NCBI GenBank assembly: GCA_027485575.1
Contig: JAIXQU010000051.1
Coordinates: 55,713 to 119,712 of the forward strand
Reading direction: 5' to 3'
DNA from: Cytophagaceae bacterium
GTDB lineage: Bacteria > Bacteroidota > Bacteroidia > Cytophagales > Flexibacteraceae
Length of the DNA: 64,000 nt
Both the position numbers and the translations under genes were made by a program. Of this stretch, positions 8,852 through 16,720 are shown piece after piece (within the stretch, counting starts at the first letter, position 1; each line of letters starts with the position of its first letter). The notes under the pieces were generated by a model that saw nothing but the letters and a program-made list of their open reading frames with translations, was not told the origin of the DNA and searched no databases.

Positions 8852-8872
8852 AAAAGGTTGCAACCCTTTTTT
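8852..8872 (+). terminator. Weak hairpin after the tRNA remnant
   Basis: AAAAGG (8852-8857) pairs with CCTTTT (8865-8870) around a seven-base loop, followed by T residues. It lies where the terminator of the remnant tRNA would be expected. Confidence 0.4.
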
Positions 8873-9167
8873 CATTTGCACAGGATTTGCTCAAAAACAA
8901 GTTATAATTTTGGGGTAGGGGATAAGTTTAGGCCTTACTTTTCATCCGGCGGCATCGGTCCTGAGATTGTAAAAACTAATTCAGATTCGAATTCCTTATT
9001 TGTATTTTCTGCCTTGCCAAAAACAGAATCGGAACGGTTTGCAGATTTGCGATGTGGCAGATTTAATATCTGTATCTTTCATTTTAGCTCAAATGTTTAT
9101 TAGAAGCAGAATGTTTCATTTACCACTAAAACCGCAATATCCGCAAATGTGCTGTTATGTGCTTGGC
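8873..9167. other. Non-coding stretch, no gene recognised
   Basis: Open frames cross this stretch, but none resembles a known protein on either strand. The bases near 9124-9165 (CCGCAAATGTGCTGTTATGTG) are not explained; they do not form a convincing recombination site. This looks like decayed island DNA. Confidence 0.4.
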
Positions 9168-10964
9168 TTATTGTAATACTATTTTTTTGATGTCGATTGT
9201 GCTTCCTTGCGTGTCAATAATATGCACGAAGTACATTCCGTTTCCGCCCCAATTACTTAAACTTAAATAATCAGTTTGTTGAGTAATATTTGTTTGAAAT
9301 AGCTCTTGTCCAAATGAGTTTTGAATTTTCAATCGGTAACCGTTCATGATTGTAAAGTTTCCGTAATCAATTGTAATGTGGGTGTTTGCGGGATTGGGAA
9401 ATACTTTAATCGTATTTGAGTTATTCGGAGGGTTAATTCCGACTAATGTACTTATTAATAGCGTATCCGTTACCTTAATATATGTTGTGTCATAAACTGT
9501 TAGATGTGTAGTAATTGTATCAAATATTGTTGTTGTACAATCTGAAGATGTTATTTTCAGTAAATAACCATCATAGCTACCAATAGATGTTAAATTATAA
9601 ATCGGAAGATTTGGGTCAAAGTCGACTGAGTTAGAGAAGGTTCCTGTGTAAAATAAATTACCATTTTTATAAACCATATTCCATCCAAAATCTTCCCCTA
9701 CACCTCCTATGCCTTTTGCGGATAAAAATTGGCCAGAAGAAGAAAATTTATTTATATAAATATCGCTGCTTCCATTCGAAGTTAAATAATAAGTATTGGA
9801 ACTTGGGTCAAAATCAACAGTATTTTGAAACATACCCGTTCCATATATATTTCCCGAACCGTCAATTGATAAGCCATAACCTTGGTCAGTACCAGTACCG
9901 CCATAGCTCAATGCCCAAACATAGTTTCCAAGCGTATCATACTTAGCAATAAATGCATCAATCCCTCCATTCGATGTTAATAAACTTGTACTTGAACTTG
10001 GGTCGAAGTCGCAAGTGCCATTGAAAATACCTGTTACATAGAAATAACCATTATTATCGTTTAACATTCGGATTTGACGCTGCCCTTGGCTACCTCCAAT
10101 TGATTTAGCCCAAATTAGAAAACCATTCTTTGAATATTTTCCAATATAAATATCTTCGCCACCAACAGAGGTAAGGTTAAATGTCCCCAAACTAGGGTCC
10201 ATATCTATTGTACCTTGGAAATATCCAGATGTATAAATATTGCCTTCATCATCTATGGATGTTTCAATTCGTTCGTCATTGGTTAAATTTCCGATTTGTT
10301 TAACCCAAATAAATTGACCATTCAAGTTGTATTTGGCAAAATAAGAATCAGTTCCACCATTGGATACCAAGTTCTGGACACTTGAAGTAGGATCAAAGTC
10401 TGCAGTTCCTTTGAAATCACCCGAAATCACTAAATTATTTTGATTATCTATAGAGATGGTACTTAGAGCATCAGATAGTGTTCCTCCTATTTTTATAGCC
10501 CAAATAAAATTTCCTAAATTATCTAGTTTCAAAATAAAACCATCTTCATTTCCAGATGATGTTAGATTAAAAACTCCTGAACCTGGGTTAAAATCAACTG
10601 TACCATTAAAAATCCCTCCAAAATAGACATCACCATTCGCATCTAATGCAATAGTTCCTGCTTGGTCAATCCCTAATCCGCCTATTGATTTTGCCCACAA
10701 TACTCCTCCCGAAGGATTGTACTTGGCAAAATAAGCATCTGTTGCTCCATTAGATGTTAAATTTAATATTGAGCCTGATGGATCAAAGTCAACTGTGTTA
10801 GAGAATGCTCCTGAAATATAAGAATTTCCACTCATATCCGCAGCAACACCGTAGCCTCTGTCATCACTAGAATTCCCAATTTGGTTTGCAAAATTTAAAA
10901 ATTGAGCCTTTGAAACATTTTCAAAGGCCATAGTTACTATTAGTGTGAGAATTATTTTTTTCAT
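9168..10964 (-). CDS. Secreted beta-propeller repeat protein with type IX sorting domain
   Basis: The ATG at 10964 starts a signal peptide (MKKIILTLIV...SKAQ); the frame is open for eight more codons upstream. Seven repeats of about 65 residues follow, each with a GN-x-Y-x-SG-x-F-x-GT-V-DFDP core, an NLTSNG-x-x-D-x-Y segment and a W-AKSIGG end. This is the SBBP pattern, and seven units predict one closed seven-bladed propeller. A Thr-rich linker leads to a C-terminal sorting domain (VFPNPANTHITIDY ... GMYFVHI) typical of type IX cargo, so the protein is probably exported to the cell surface. Its ligand is unknown. It lies in the tRNA-Pro island. Confidence 0.88.
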   Translation of the reverse strand: MKKIILTLIVTMAFENVSKAQFLNFANQIGNSSDDRGYGVAADMSGNSYISGAFSNTVDFDPSGSILNLTSNGATDAYFAKYNPSGGVLWAKSIGGLGIDQAGTIALDANGDVYFGGIFNGTVDFNPGSGVFNLTSSGNEDGFILKLDNLGNFIWAIKIGGTLSDALSTISIDNQNNLVISGDFKGTADFDPTSSVQNLVSNGGTDSYFAKYNLNGQFIWVKQIGNLTNDERIETSIDDEGNIYTSGYFQGTIDMDPSLGTFNLTSVGGEDIYIGKYSKNGFLIWAKSIGGSQGQRQIRMLNDNNGYFYVTGIFNGTCDFDPSSSTSLLTSNGGIDAFIAKYDTLGNYVWALSYGGTGTDQGYGLSIDGSGNIYGTGMFQNTVDFDPSSNTYYLTSNGSSDIYINKFSSSGQFLSAKGIGGVGEDFGWNMVYKNGNLFYTGTFSNSVDFDPNLPIYNLTSIGSYDGYLLKITSSDCTTTIFDTITTHLTVYDTTYIKVTDTLLISTLVGINPPNNSNTIKVFPNPANTHITIDYGNFTIMNGYRLKIQNSFGQELFQTNITQQTDYLSLSNWGGNGMYFVHIIDTQGSTIDIKKIVLQ

Positions 10965-11053
10965 TTTTTCGAATTTTATTGTTGTCAAAATATTTCCGTT
11001 TTTATACTGTTCGCTGGTCTACAGTTTTATATGGTCAAAAGTGTCCAAAGGTC

Positions 11054-11341
11054 TTATCTAAGGTGGTTCTCTTGGCTGTCCGTTTGGTGGTCTTTTAGCC
11101 TTGCCCATAACTCTCGGATTGCGGTAACTCCGGCTATCGTTTTTCTAATGAGCGCAATCGCGATGCCATTATCTATAGTTCCGCTAATCTCCTTTTCTGT
11201 TGTTGGGTCTGCAATAATGCAATTGAGTTCCAGCCATTTCTTTAAAATGGTGGAGCGATTCTTTGAGCTTTTCTTCCTTCCTGAAGGGTTGCCAGATTGG
11301 CCCGGCTGCCATTGGTTGAGTTCTTGGTTTGGTATTACCAT
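11054..11341 (-). CDS. Small DUF5681 domain protein
   Basis: A 95-residue protein with the N-terminal WQPGQSGNPSGRKKSSKNRS motif characteristic of DUF5681. Its C-terminus IAGVTAIRELWARLKD matches the family's small helical segment (the usual pattern is EGD-x-x-A-x-RELLDRxEG). DUF5681 proteins occur in prophages and other mobile elements, often near terminase genes, and some are thought to be small-terminase-like. The motif cannot be explained by the opposite-strand frame, so I take the minus strand as real. It lies between two type IX cargo genes with no phage gene next to it, and fits a mobile-element remnant. Confidence 0.68.
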   Translation of the reverse strand: MVIPNQELNQWQPGQSGNPSGRKKSSKNRSTILKKWLELNCIIADPTTEKEISGTIDNGIAIALIRKTIAGVTAIRELWARLKDHQTDSQENHLR

Positions 11342-11381
11342 TGCGCCTATAAAGTTAGATTTTCAAAGGAAATGTAAAGAG

Positions 11382-12362
11382 TTAATTGACAATTAGCTTT
11401 TTTTGACATTTTCCTCCAATGGCTAAAATGTAAACTCCAGATTTTAATACAATATTATCAACTGTTGTTTTTGAATCTGTAATTTGACCAATCAATTGTC
11501 GTTTTCCTGTAATATCAAAAATTTCATAGGGTTGGCCAATTATACTTTCAGTTCCTTCAATTGTAACTTGGTTTGAAATTGGGTTAGGATAAAAGGCAAA
11601 GGCTTGATTTTTGATTTTATCATTTATACTTGTGGTTGTTGTAAAAAGGTTTGAAATTTCAGTATTGGAAAGTTCCCTATTCCAAACCCCAATGTCATCA
11701 ATTGCACCATTAAAGGCTTGATTATATTGTTGGTGAAATGAAATGCAAGAAAGTGATGTTGAATCAAAACCTATCCAAAGTTTTGATAATGTGGTATTTA
11801 TCGATATAAGTCTATATCCTGAAAATTCACCATTAACATATATCTTATTTGTATCATTTTTGAATGTAGCTACATAATGATACCAGTTTTGTTTGGTTAT
11901 TGGAAAAACATAATCGTCATCATTGAAACCATTCGTTTTTACAATTACTCTTGTTTGTTGGTTTTGATTTAAAACACTGTCAACTTGTAATGTGTAACTT
12001 GTATTTTGATCTGGACATGGTTTCCCAAAATTGGTAAGGGTCCGCCAGCCATTTCCAAATGAATTAACCTTGAACCACAGAGAAACTGTTCTTGGATCAT
12101 TACCAGAAATATTTAGGGAATTTATAGTCCTTATAAATTGACCTTGACCATTGAAATTGTATGCGTTGTTAGGAATACCATTTCTATCTGAAGTCAAGGT
12201 TGGTCCAAATACTATTCCATGATTCAAGTTTAAACTTGCATCATTTGCATTACCATTAAATTGATAAAATCCAAGAAGTCCGTTTGTTGGGATATAATTT
12301 GGTAACTGTGCAAATGAAGAAATTGAGATTAGCGAACTTATTAGGAAGAAGATTTTTTTCAT
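11382..12362 (-). CDS. Secreted LamG-like (concanavalin A-like) protein with type IX sorting domain
   Basis: The signal peptide MKKIFFLISSLISISSFAQ is followed by a laminin-G/pentraxin-like jelly roll. The family marks are LLGFYQFNGNANDAS, VSLWFKVNSF, WYHYVATFKN and the terminal FNGAIDDIGVWNRELSNTEI. The last 80 residues (FAFYPNPISNQVTIEG ... GVYILAIGGK) form a type IX secretion sorting domain. It is probably a surface glycan- or adhesion-related protein; the binding target cannot be read from sequence. At 326 residues it has a single LamG domain. It is very AT-rich, like the neighbouring propeller gene. Confidence 0.87.
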   Translation of the reverse strand: MKKIFFLISSLISISSFAQLPNYIPTNGLLGFYQFNGNANDASLNLNHGIVFGPTLTSDRNGIPNNAYNFNGQGQFIRTINSLNISGNDPRTVSLWFKVNSFGNGWRTLTNFGKPCPDQNTSYTLQVDSVLNQNQQTRVIVKTNGFNDDDYVFPITKQNWYHYVATFKNDTNKIYVNGEFSGYRLISINTTLSKLWIGFDSTSLSCISFHQQYNQAFNGAIDDIGVWNRELSNTEISNLFTTTTSINDKIKNQAFAFYPNPISNQVTIEGTESIIGQPYEIFDITGKRQLIGQITDSKTTVDNIVLKSGVYILAIGGKCQKKLIVN

Positions 12363-12430
12363 TTTAAAAGGATTGAAACTGCAACAATTTTAAATAAAAT
12401 ATATCTGACCTTCTTAATTAATTTCTGAGT

Positions 12431-12598
12431 TCACCTATTTTTTAGGTTAAACGGCCCTACATCAAACAAAGTCGGTCCAACCCGATAAAATTTGTCAATC
12501 CTTTTTTCCTTGTTATTCCAGGGGTTGCTGTCCTTGTTCTTTTTCAGTAGGATAATTGTTATTGTAAAATTGACTCTTTTTGAACCAATTCTATACTT
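12431..12598 (-). pseudogene. Possible C-terminal gene fragment downstream of the S41 gene
   Basis: A 55-codon open frame with no start codon lies between the S41 gene and the LamG gene. It reads like a natural protein end, with segments such as RIDKFYRVGPTLFDVGPFNL, and has coding-like codon use. It begins just after a TAA. I do not recognise a family. It may be the tail of a third gene of the barrel-S41 operon whose front was deleted, or a chance frame. Confidence 0.3.
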
Positions 12599-12655
12599 TT
12601 AACCCTTTGCTGAATGCTTGAATTTGAAAAAATCAGAAGCTAATAAGAACCTTTC

Positions 12656-13666
12656 CTAAGGCTTCCTCAACTCCTCAATTGCCTTTTCAATCACAGAATC
12701 TTTTCCGTTTGCAACATCGGAAGGGTTGAGAATCACCAGAACATCCGGCGGAACACCGTTTTCCCAATTATTGCCGTTCAGGTCGAGGGTTTGTGTGACC
12801 GAAAATCTGTAGGTCCACCCATTGGGCAATTGACCTCCGTTTGGCATTCCCAATCCTCCACCTGTGGTGTCACCCACAAGAATTACATTGTCCAATGCCT
12901 TGGACGCCAGACTTGTGTACGAGCCTGCAGAATAAGTGCCTCTGTCCGTCAGAATGGCGACTTTATTTTTATATCGGATTGCAGAGGCTGGCTCCAGGTA
13001 GGAGTCAAGTCCTTCAGAAAATTCTTCTGCTCCGGGTCCGGACTTGTCCCTGGTTTTGAAAATTTTCGTTTTGCTTTCCACGAAGCGGTTCATGATTTTG
13101 TAAATGTCTGTCGCGGCCCCGCCACCGTTGCTGCGGAGATCCAGAATCAAGCCCCGCGTGTTTTTGTATTTATCCAGCATGTAATCCATCTGGTCTGAAT
13201 CTACGGTTCCGGTAAATGCACTAAACTTAATATAAGCAATGCGGTTGCTGTCGATAAAACTGTGAATGAATGGACCTGTGATAAAATGGGGTTTTGACAG
13301 GTAATATTCTTCTATCAATCTTTGGTCAATATTCTTAGGACCCAATAAATGCACCGGATAAATGGAAATGTTGAAAGGTGAAATCAGGTTCACATGTCCA
13401 TCGCGTAATTCATTCAGCATTGAGGCCATCACATTGAATAAGGAATCTTTTGAGATGCCATCACTGACTTTCGGGCTGTATTTATTGTAAACCAATTTCC
13501 AGTCGACACCCTTGTATTTCATGAATGCATATTTGTTGTTGCACTCATTCCAGAGGTACTCAAAGTTTGTTCTTGGATTCTCAGAAGCGATTTCTTCTTT
13601 GAAAAGTATTTTCTGACATGAAAGGCAGAAAGGAATCAGCAAAATGCCAAGGAATACTTTTTTCAT
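12656..13666 (-). CDS. S41 family peptidase, probable lipoprotein
   Basis: A 336-residue protein related to C-terminal processing (tail-specific) proteases. The N-terminus MKKVFLGILLIPFCLSC looks like a lipoprotein signal with C17 as the acylated residue, although the -3 position is unusual. A helical domain with MLNELRDGHVNL is followed by the catalytic domain. GLILDLRSNGGG is at about 172-183 and the serine motif TYSAGS has S246 as the likely nucleophile. No PDZ domain is evident. The start overlaps the stop of the upstream barrel gene as ATGA, so the two are probably co-expressed. The substrate is unknown. Confidence 0.85.
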   Translation of the reverse strand: MKKVFLGILLIPFCLSCQKILFKEEIASENPRTNFEYLWNECNNKYAFMKYKGVDWKLVYNKYSPKVSDGISKDSLFNVMASMLNELRDGHVNLISPFNISIYPVHLLGPKNIDQRLIEEYYLSKPHFITGPFIHSFIDSNRIAYIKFSAFTGTVDSDQMDYMLDKYKNTRGLILDLRSNGGGAATDIYKIMNRFVESKTKIFKTRDKSGPGAEEFSEGLDSYLEPASAIRYKNKVAILTDRGTYSAGSYTSLASKALDNVILVGDTTGGGLGMPNGGQLPNGWTYRFSVTQTLDLNGNNWENGVPPDVLVILNPSDVANGKDSVIEKAIEELRKP

Positions 13667-14547
13667 TTCTTTTCTCTTTTAGGAATTTGAAACAAGAATG
13701 AAACCTGAAATGCGTGGTGCGCCATTTCCAGGCGATTGAATTTCTCTCCGCTTTGAAATGCATCCCAGTTCCAACCATAACGGATGGCGTTGCCATTGGA
13801 AAAGAAAATAGAATACTCCAGGGCAGTATTGAGTCGATATCCGGAGAAACTGTTGAACTTGTAATTGTAGAAAATGTTGGGCTTGCTGGTGATGTTCGCC
13901 TGGTTGCTATAAATATAACCATTGCGAAAACTATTGTTCATCACAGCGGCATTGAGCTGAAAGGAAATGGTTCTCCTTCTCGGAACCCTGCGGTATTTAA
14001 AAAGGAAAAGGAATTTTCCTGATTTTTGGTTTAGCCGGGAAACATCACGGCTGGCTTTTGCACTTAGAAATAAGGTATTGAAAATTTCAAGTCCTGCTGC
14101 ATTGTTTTGCAGGGATGGGTTGATGCGAAGATTGCCTCCGAAGTCCAGCATCCCACCAAGTCTGAAGTCCGTTTTTTTCCAGCTTGTAAGATACCAAAGC
14201 CTTGAATATTGCAGATAAATGGTGCTCACAGTGGAAGGTGTTTGCACTTCTTTTAGTTCAGGTTTGAATTTTCCTGACTGATATTTCAAACTAAGTCTGC
14301 GTTCCTTTCTGCCTTCGTCTTTGGACCATGCAAGGCAATATTGCATCGGACTACCATTGTAAAAAAGGGGTGAAGTTGCGAAATCCCTGAAAACCGAACT
14401 CGTTCCTGCGATTCCAAATTGAAGGCTTCTGAACGGGGAATTTAGCACTGGTACTTTTTGAGCGGAGTCGCTCGTGAAGTCATTTGCCTGGGCAGCGTAA
14501 CAAAAAAAGCTGCCAAGGATAAAAATGAAAGTTCTTTTAAAATTCAT
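13663..14547 (-). CDS. Predicted outer-membrane barrel protein, function unknown
   Basis: A 294-residue protein with a signal peptide (MNFKRTFIFILGSFFCYAAQA) and alternating hydrophobic/polar strands rich in aromatic and basic residues. It ends with FQVSFLFQI, consistent with the last strand of an outer-membrane barrel, followed by a basic tail. I do not recognise a named family. It overlaps the S41 peptidase gene by four bases, suggesting a barrel-protease pair. Twenty bases upstream is the stop of a truncated DUF3298-type gene, which may have been the first gene of the same operon. Confidence 0.6.
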   Translation of the reverse strand: MNFKRTFIFILGSFFCYAAQANDFTSDSAQKVPVLNSPFRSLQFGIAGTSSVFRDFATSPLFYNGSPMQYCLAWSKDEGRKERRLSLKYQSGKFKPELKEVQTPSTVSTIYLQYSRLWYLTSWKKTDFRLGGMLDFGGNLRINPSLQNNAAGLEIFNTLFLSAKASRDVSRLNQKSGKFLFLFKYRRVPRRRTISFQLNAAVMNNSFRNGYIYSNQANITSKPNIFYNYKFNSFSGYRLNTALEYSIFFSNGNAIRYGWNWDAFQSGEKFNRLEMAHHAFQVSFLFQIPKREKK

Positions 14548-14566
14548 TCAGCGAACCGGTATTATT

Positions 14567-14800
14567 TCACAATGTCTTTGACCGAACCAAAAGGCAAATA
14601 TATTTTTTTTCGCCCATTGAAAAAGGGCCGATTTCGTCCGGTTGAAAATTAAAGCAAATGTCTTTGCCGTTGAAGAAGAGATTTTCATTAGGAAAAATTT
14701 CAGCTGCAAGCAACACATCAGTCAGGTTGTTGGTTTGGCATTTCTTTTTTGAAGCCGCCGTAAGGGCTATTTTTAATTTTTCCTCGCTATTGGCCTTGTA
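14567..14800 (-). pseudogene. 5'-truncated DUF3298-type (RsiV-like) gene remnant
   Basis: A 77-codon open minus-strand frame ends at a TGA at 14567-14569 and begins abruptly after a stop at 14801-14803. It carries the C-terminal signature of DUF3298: FPNENLFFNGKDICFNFQP then DEIGPFSMGEKKY, compare the usual (F/Y)-x-PYEIGPYAxGE. Everything N-terminal to this is missing and is replaced by very AT-rich DNA. It is the remaining tail of an envelope protein gene that once preceded the barrel gene. The truncation point is about 100 bases inside the right island boundary. Confidence 0.6.
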
Positions 14801-14902
14801 TCAATGTATACAATTATGTGTTTAGGGTTTTTTAAAACACACTAAAAAACTAAAAATCAATATATTATGTACACTTATATTTAGAATTGTATAAATGCTC
14901 TG

Positions 14903-14918
14903 ATCTGGTCACCCCGAC
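14903..14918 (+). repeat. Right copy of the tRNA-Pro 16-bp direct repeat (putative attR)
   Basis: An exact copy of the last 16 bases at the tRNA-Pro end (8696-8711), lying in intergenic DNA. It is immediately followed by a hairpin whose AAAAGGA...TCCTTTT arms and ATGCCT flank resemble the terminator behind tRNA-Pro. The similarity therefore continues past the tRNA itself. Confidence 0.6.
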
Positions 14919-14950
14919 AAAAAGGATCTGGCCTATTCAGTTCCTTTTTT
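14919..14950 (+). terminator. Terminator-like hairpin next to attR
   Basis: AAAAAGGA at 14919-14926 pairs with TCCTTTTT at 14942-14949 and runs into more T. It resembles the hairpin after tRNA-Pro in stem, spacing and the ATGCCT that follows. It may be the original tRNA terminator displaced by an insertion. Confidence 0.6.
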
Positions 14951-15219
14951 ATGCCTGTTTTTTTAGCTTTGTTGGGATTGAAATTAGTTCATTCCTAAGA
15001 TTTTTATTCCTGTTGGAATTTAATTGAATTGCCAATTTTAAAGATAAGGTTGTTTTTAAAAAGTGTTTATGATTTTGAATTCATGTTTTTAAATCCAGAA
15101 TTTATCCTTTGGTTCAACACCTGATTTATTGCCCTTTAGATAAGAATTTGACCGAAACTCCACATTATTTTGGTGAGGTAGCGAATACTTTGGGTATTTC
15201 TGGGTTTCATTGTATTCTA

Positions 15220-16689
15220 ATGAAGATTTACAGATCCTTTTTACTTTTATACTTATTTGGTTTTTTAAGTATTGCCTCCATTTTTGGCCAGTCCTTATCT
15301 CTTGAAGAGGCCATTCAAAAGGCAAAGAACAATAGTCCAATTTCAAAACAGGTCAGGTCTAAATTTGAAGCCGAACAATGGAGATTCAAATCAAACAGGG
15401 CAATTTTAAAACCACAACTTGCATTTTCGGCCCAGGTGCCTGAATTTACAAGGAGAATTAACCAGGTTACACAACCGGATGGCAGTATTTTGTTTAGACC
15501 GTTGAGCCAGAATTTCTCATCAGGAACTCTTTCTCTCAGCCAAAATTTGCTTGCTACTGGCGGAACTTTATCTTTAAATTCAGGTCTTAGTAGAATTGAT
15601 TTATTTGAAAATCAAGGAAATAACCCTAATTACTATTGGCGGTCTGCACCTTTATTTCTCTCATTTTCTCAACCTTTATTCAGGATTAATAAAATCAGGT
15701 GGGATTGGGAACAACAAAAAATAGGTTTTGATCAGGCAACAAGAATTCAGCTTGAACAATTGGAAGATTTAAGTATTTCAGTCACTCAAAAATACTTTGA
15801 GTTGCTCATTTCGGAAGTTCAACTCAATAATTCCCAGTACAATGTAAAAAGCAACGATACCATTTTCAGAATCAGTCAAGGGCGATATGGAATTGGAAAA
15901 ATCGCTGAAAATGAATTGCTTCAGGTTGAATTGGGATTGATGAATGCCCGGAATTCCGTTGAAAGGAGTAAGGTTAACAAACTAACGAGTGAAAAAGAAC
16001 TTAGGAACTTATTGGGTGAATATGAAAAGGAAGGGATAATTTTAGTTAATCTTCCATCAGGAGTTCCAAAGCCTTTTTTGGATCCTGTAAAAGCCCAGGC
16101 TGAGGCCAGAGAAAACCGAAGTGATTTTAAAGCTTTGGAAATGGATGAGAATATGTCAAGAATGAATCTCAGGTCTTCACAGATTTCAAGGCGATTTACT
16201 GCAGATTTAAATCTCTCGGTAGGCTTTAATCAAACTGCAACAGATTTTAATTCTGCATTTAAAAATCTGGAAAGTCAACAAAGTGCATTCATTGGAATTA
16301 ATGTCCCACTTACAAACGGTGGAAGAAATAAAGCCCAGGTAAAACAAGCAGAAGCCGAATTAAATGCCACACTTGAAAATATCAAGAACAGAAGAAACAT
16401 GATTGATATTGAGGTTTTTAACCAGGTAATGCAATTGCGGCAATTGCAAGCAAGTCTCGAAATATCGGCCAAGGCTGATACCATTGCCCAAAGGAGATAT
16501 GAAATGGCGAAAAGCCGATATTTGATTGGTAAAATTACCATAACCGACCTTACCATTGCCCAACAGGAAAAGGATGAAGCACTTATTAATTATTTACAAA
16601 CCCTTCAACAATATTGGGTGAGCTGGTATTCACTAAGAAAGGCCACCTTATTTGATTTTTTAAATGGAAAAAAGGTAACTCCTGAATAG
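15220..16689 (+). CDS. TolC family outer-membrane efflux protein
   Basis: The ATG at 15220 starts a signal peptide (MKIYRSFLLLYLFGFLSIAS); the frame is open further upstream but without a plausible leader. The mature protein shows the TolC pattern: LSLEEAIQKAKNNSP at the start of the first helical repeat, long coiled-coil helices, and a second repeat with a YEMAKSRYLIGKITITDLTI stretch typical of these channels. It would form a trimeric outer-membrane exit duct. No membrane-fusion or inner-membrane pump gene is next to it, so its partner must be elsewhere. It stands just outside the island boundary. Confidence 0.9.
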   Translation: MKIYRSFLLLYLFGFLSIASIFGQSLSLEEAIQKAKNNSPISKQVRSKFEAEQWRFKSNRAILKPQLAFSAQVPEFTRRINQVTQPDGSILFRPLSQNFSSGTLSLSQNLLATGGTLSLNSGLSRIDLFENQGNNPNYYWRSAPLFLSFSQPLFRINKIRWDWEQQKIGFDQATRIQLEQLEDLSISVTQKYFELLISEVQLNNSQYNVKSNDTIFRISQGRYGIGKIAENELLQVELGLMNARNSVERSKVNKLTSEKELRNLLGEYEKEGIILVNLPSGVPKPFLDPVKAQAEARENRSDFKALEMDENMSRMNLRSSQISRRFTADLNLSVGFNQTATDFNSAFKNLESQQSAFIGINVPLTNGGRNKAQVKQAEAELNATLENIKNRRNMIDIEVFNQVMQLRQLQASLEISAKADTIAQRRYEMAKSRYLIGKITITDLTIAQQEKDEALINYLQTLQQYWVSWYSLRKATLFDFLNGKKVTPE

Positions 16690-16720
16690 TTTTGTTTTGA
16701 AAAACAGTTAATTCTTAAAA

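Larger units (their letters stand above)
8712..14918. mobile_element. Putative tRNA-Pro genomic island, integrase lost
   Basis: The segment is bounded by the tRNA-Pro 3' end and an exact 16-bp repeat at 14903-14918. It contains accessory genes: two type IX secreted proteins, a DUF5681 protein, an S41 peptidase and a barrel protein. It also has a second tRNA-like remnant and decayed gene fragments. The left part (9.1-12.4 kb) looks clearly more AT-rich than the S41/barrel part, so it may be a composite of successive insertions. No integrase, transposase or replication gene is present. Decay after duplication of the tRNA gene is an alternative explanation. Confidence 0.45.
14801..15219. other. 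AT-rich intergenic region containing the right island boundary
   Basis: The region holds the truncation point of the DUF3298 remnant, AT-rich DNA with a small inverted repeat (GTGTTT / AAACAC near 14818-14841), the 16-bp tRNA repeat and a tRNA-type terminator. An AT-rich leader before the TolC-type gene follows. An in-frame extension of the TolC-type frame back to 15109 is not needed, because the signal peptide starts at 15220. Confidence 0.5.

Noticed and set aside
8762..9103. Plus-strand open frame of 113 codons after tRNA-Pro
   Set aside because: It reads through the tRNA-like remnant and its hairpin, and the translation has no protein-like character apart from a chance GIGPEIVK.
9110..9165. 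Possible integron attC-like or recombination site (AATGTGCTGTTATGTGC)
   Set aside because: No paired inverted core sites or folding arms can be drawn, and no integron integrase or cassette array is present.
11031..11396. Plus-strand open frame of 121 codons
   Set aside because: It is the complement of the DUF5681 gene, whose GQSGNPSGR motif is on the minus strand.
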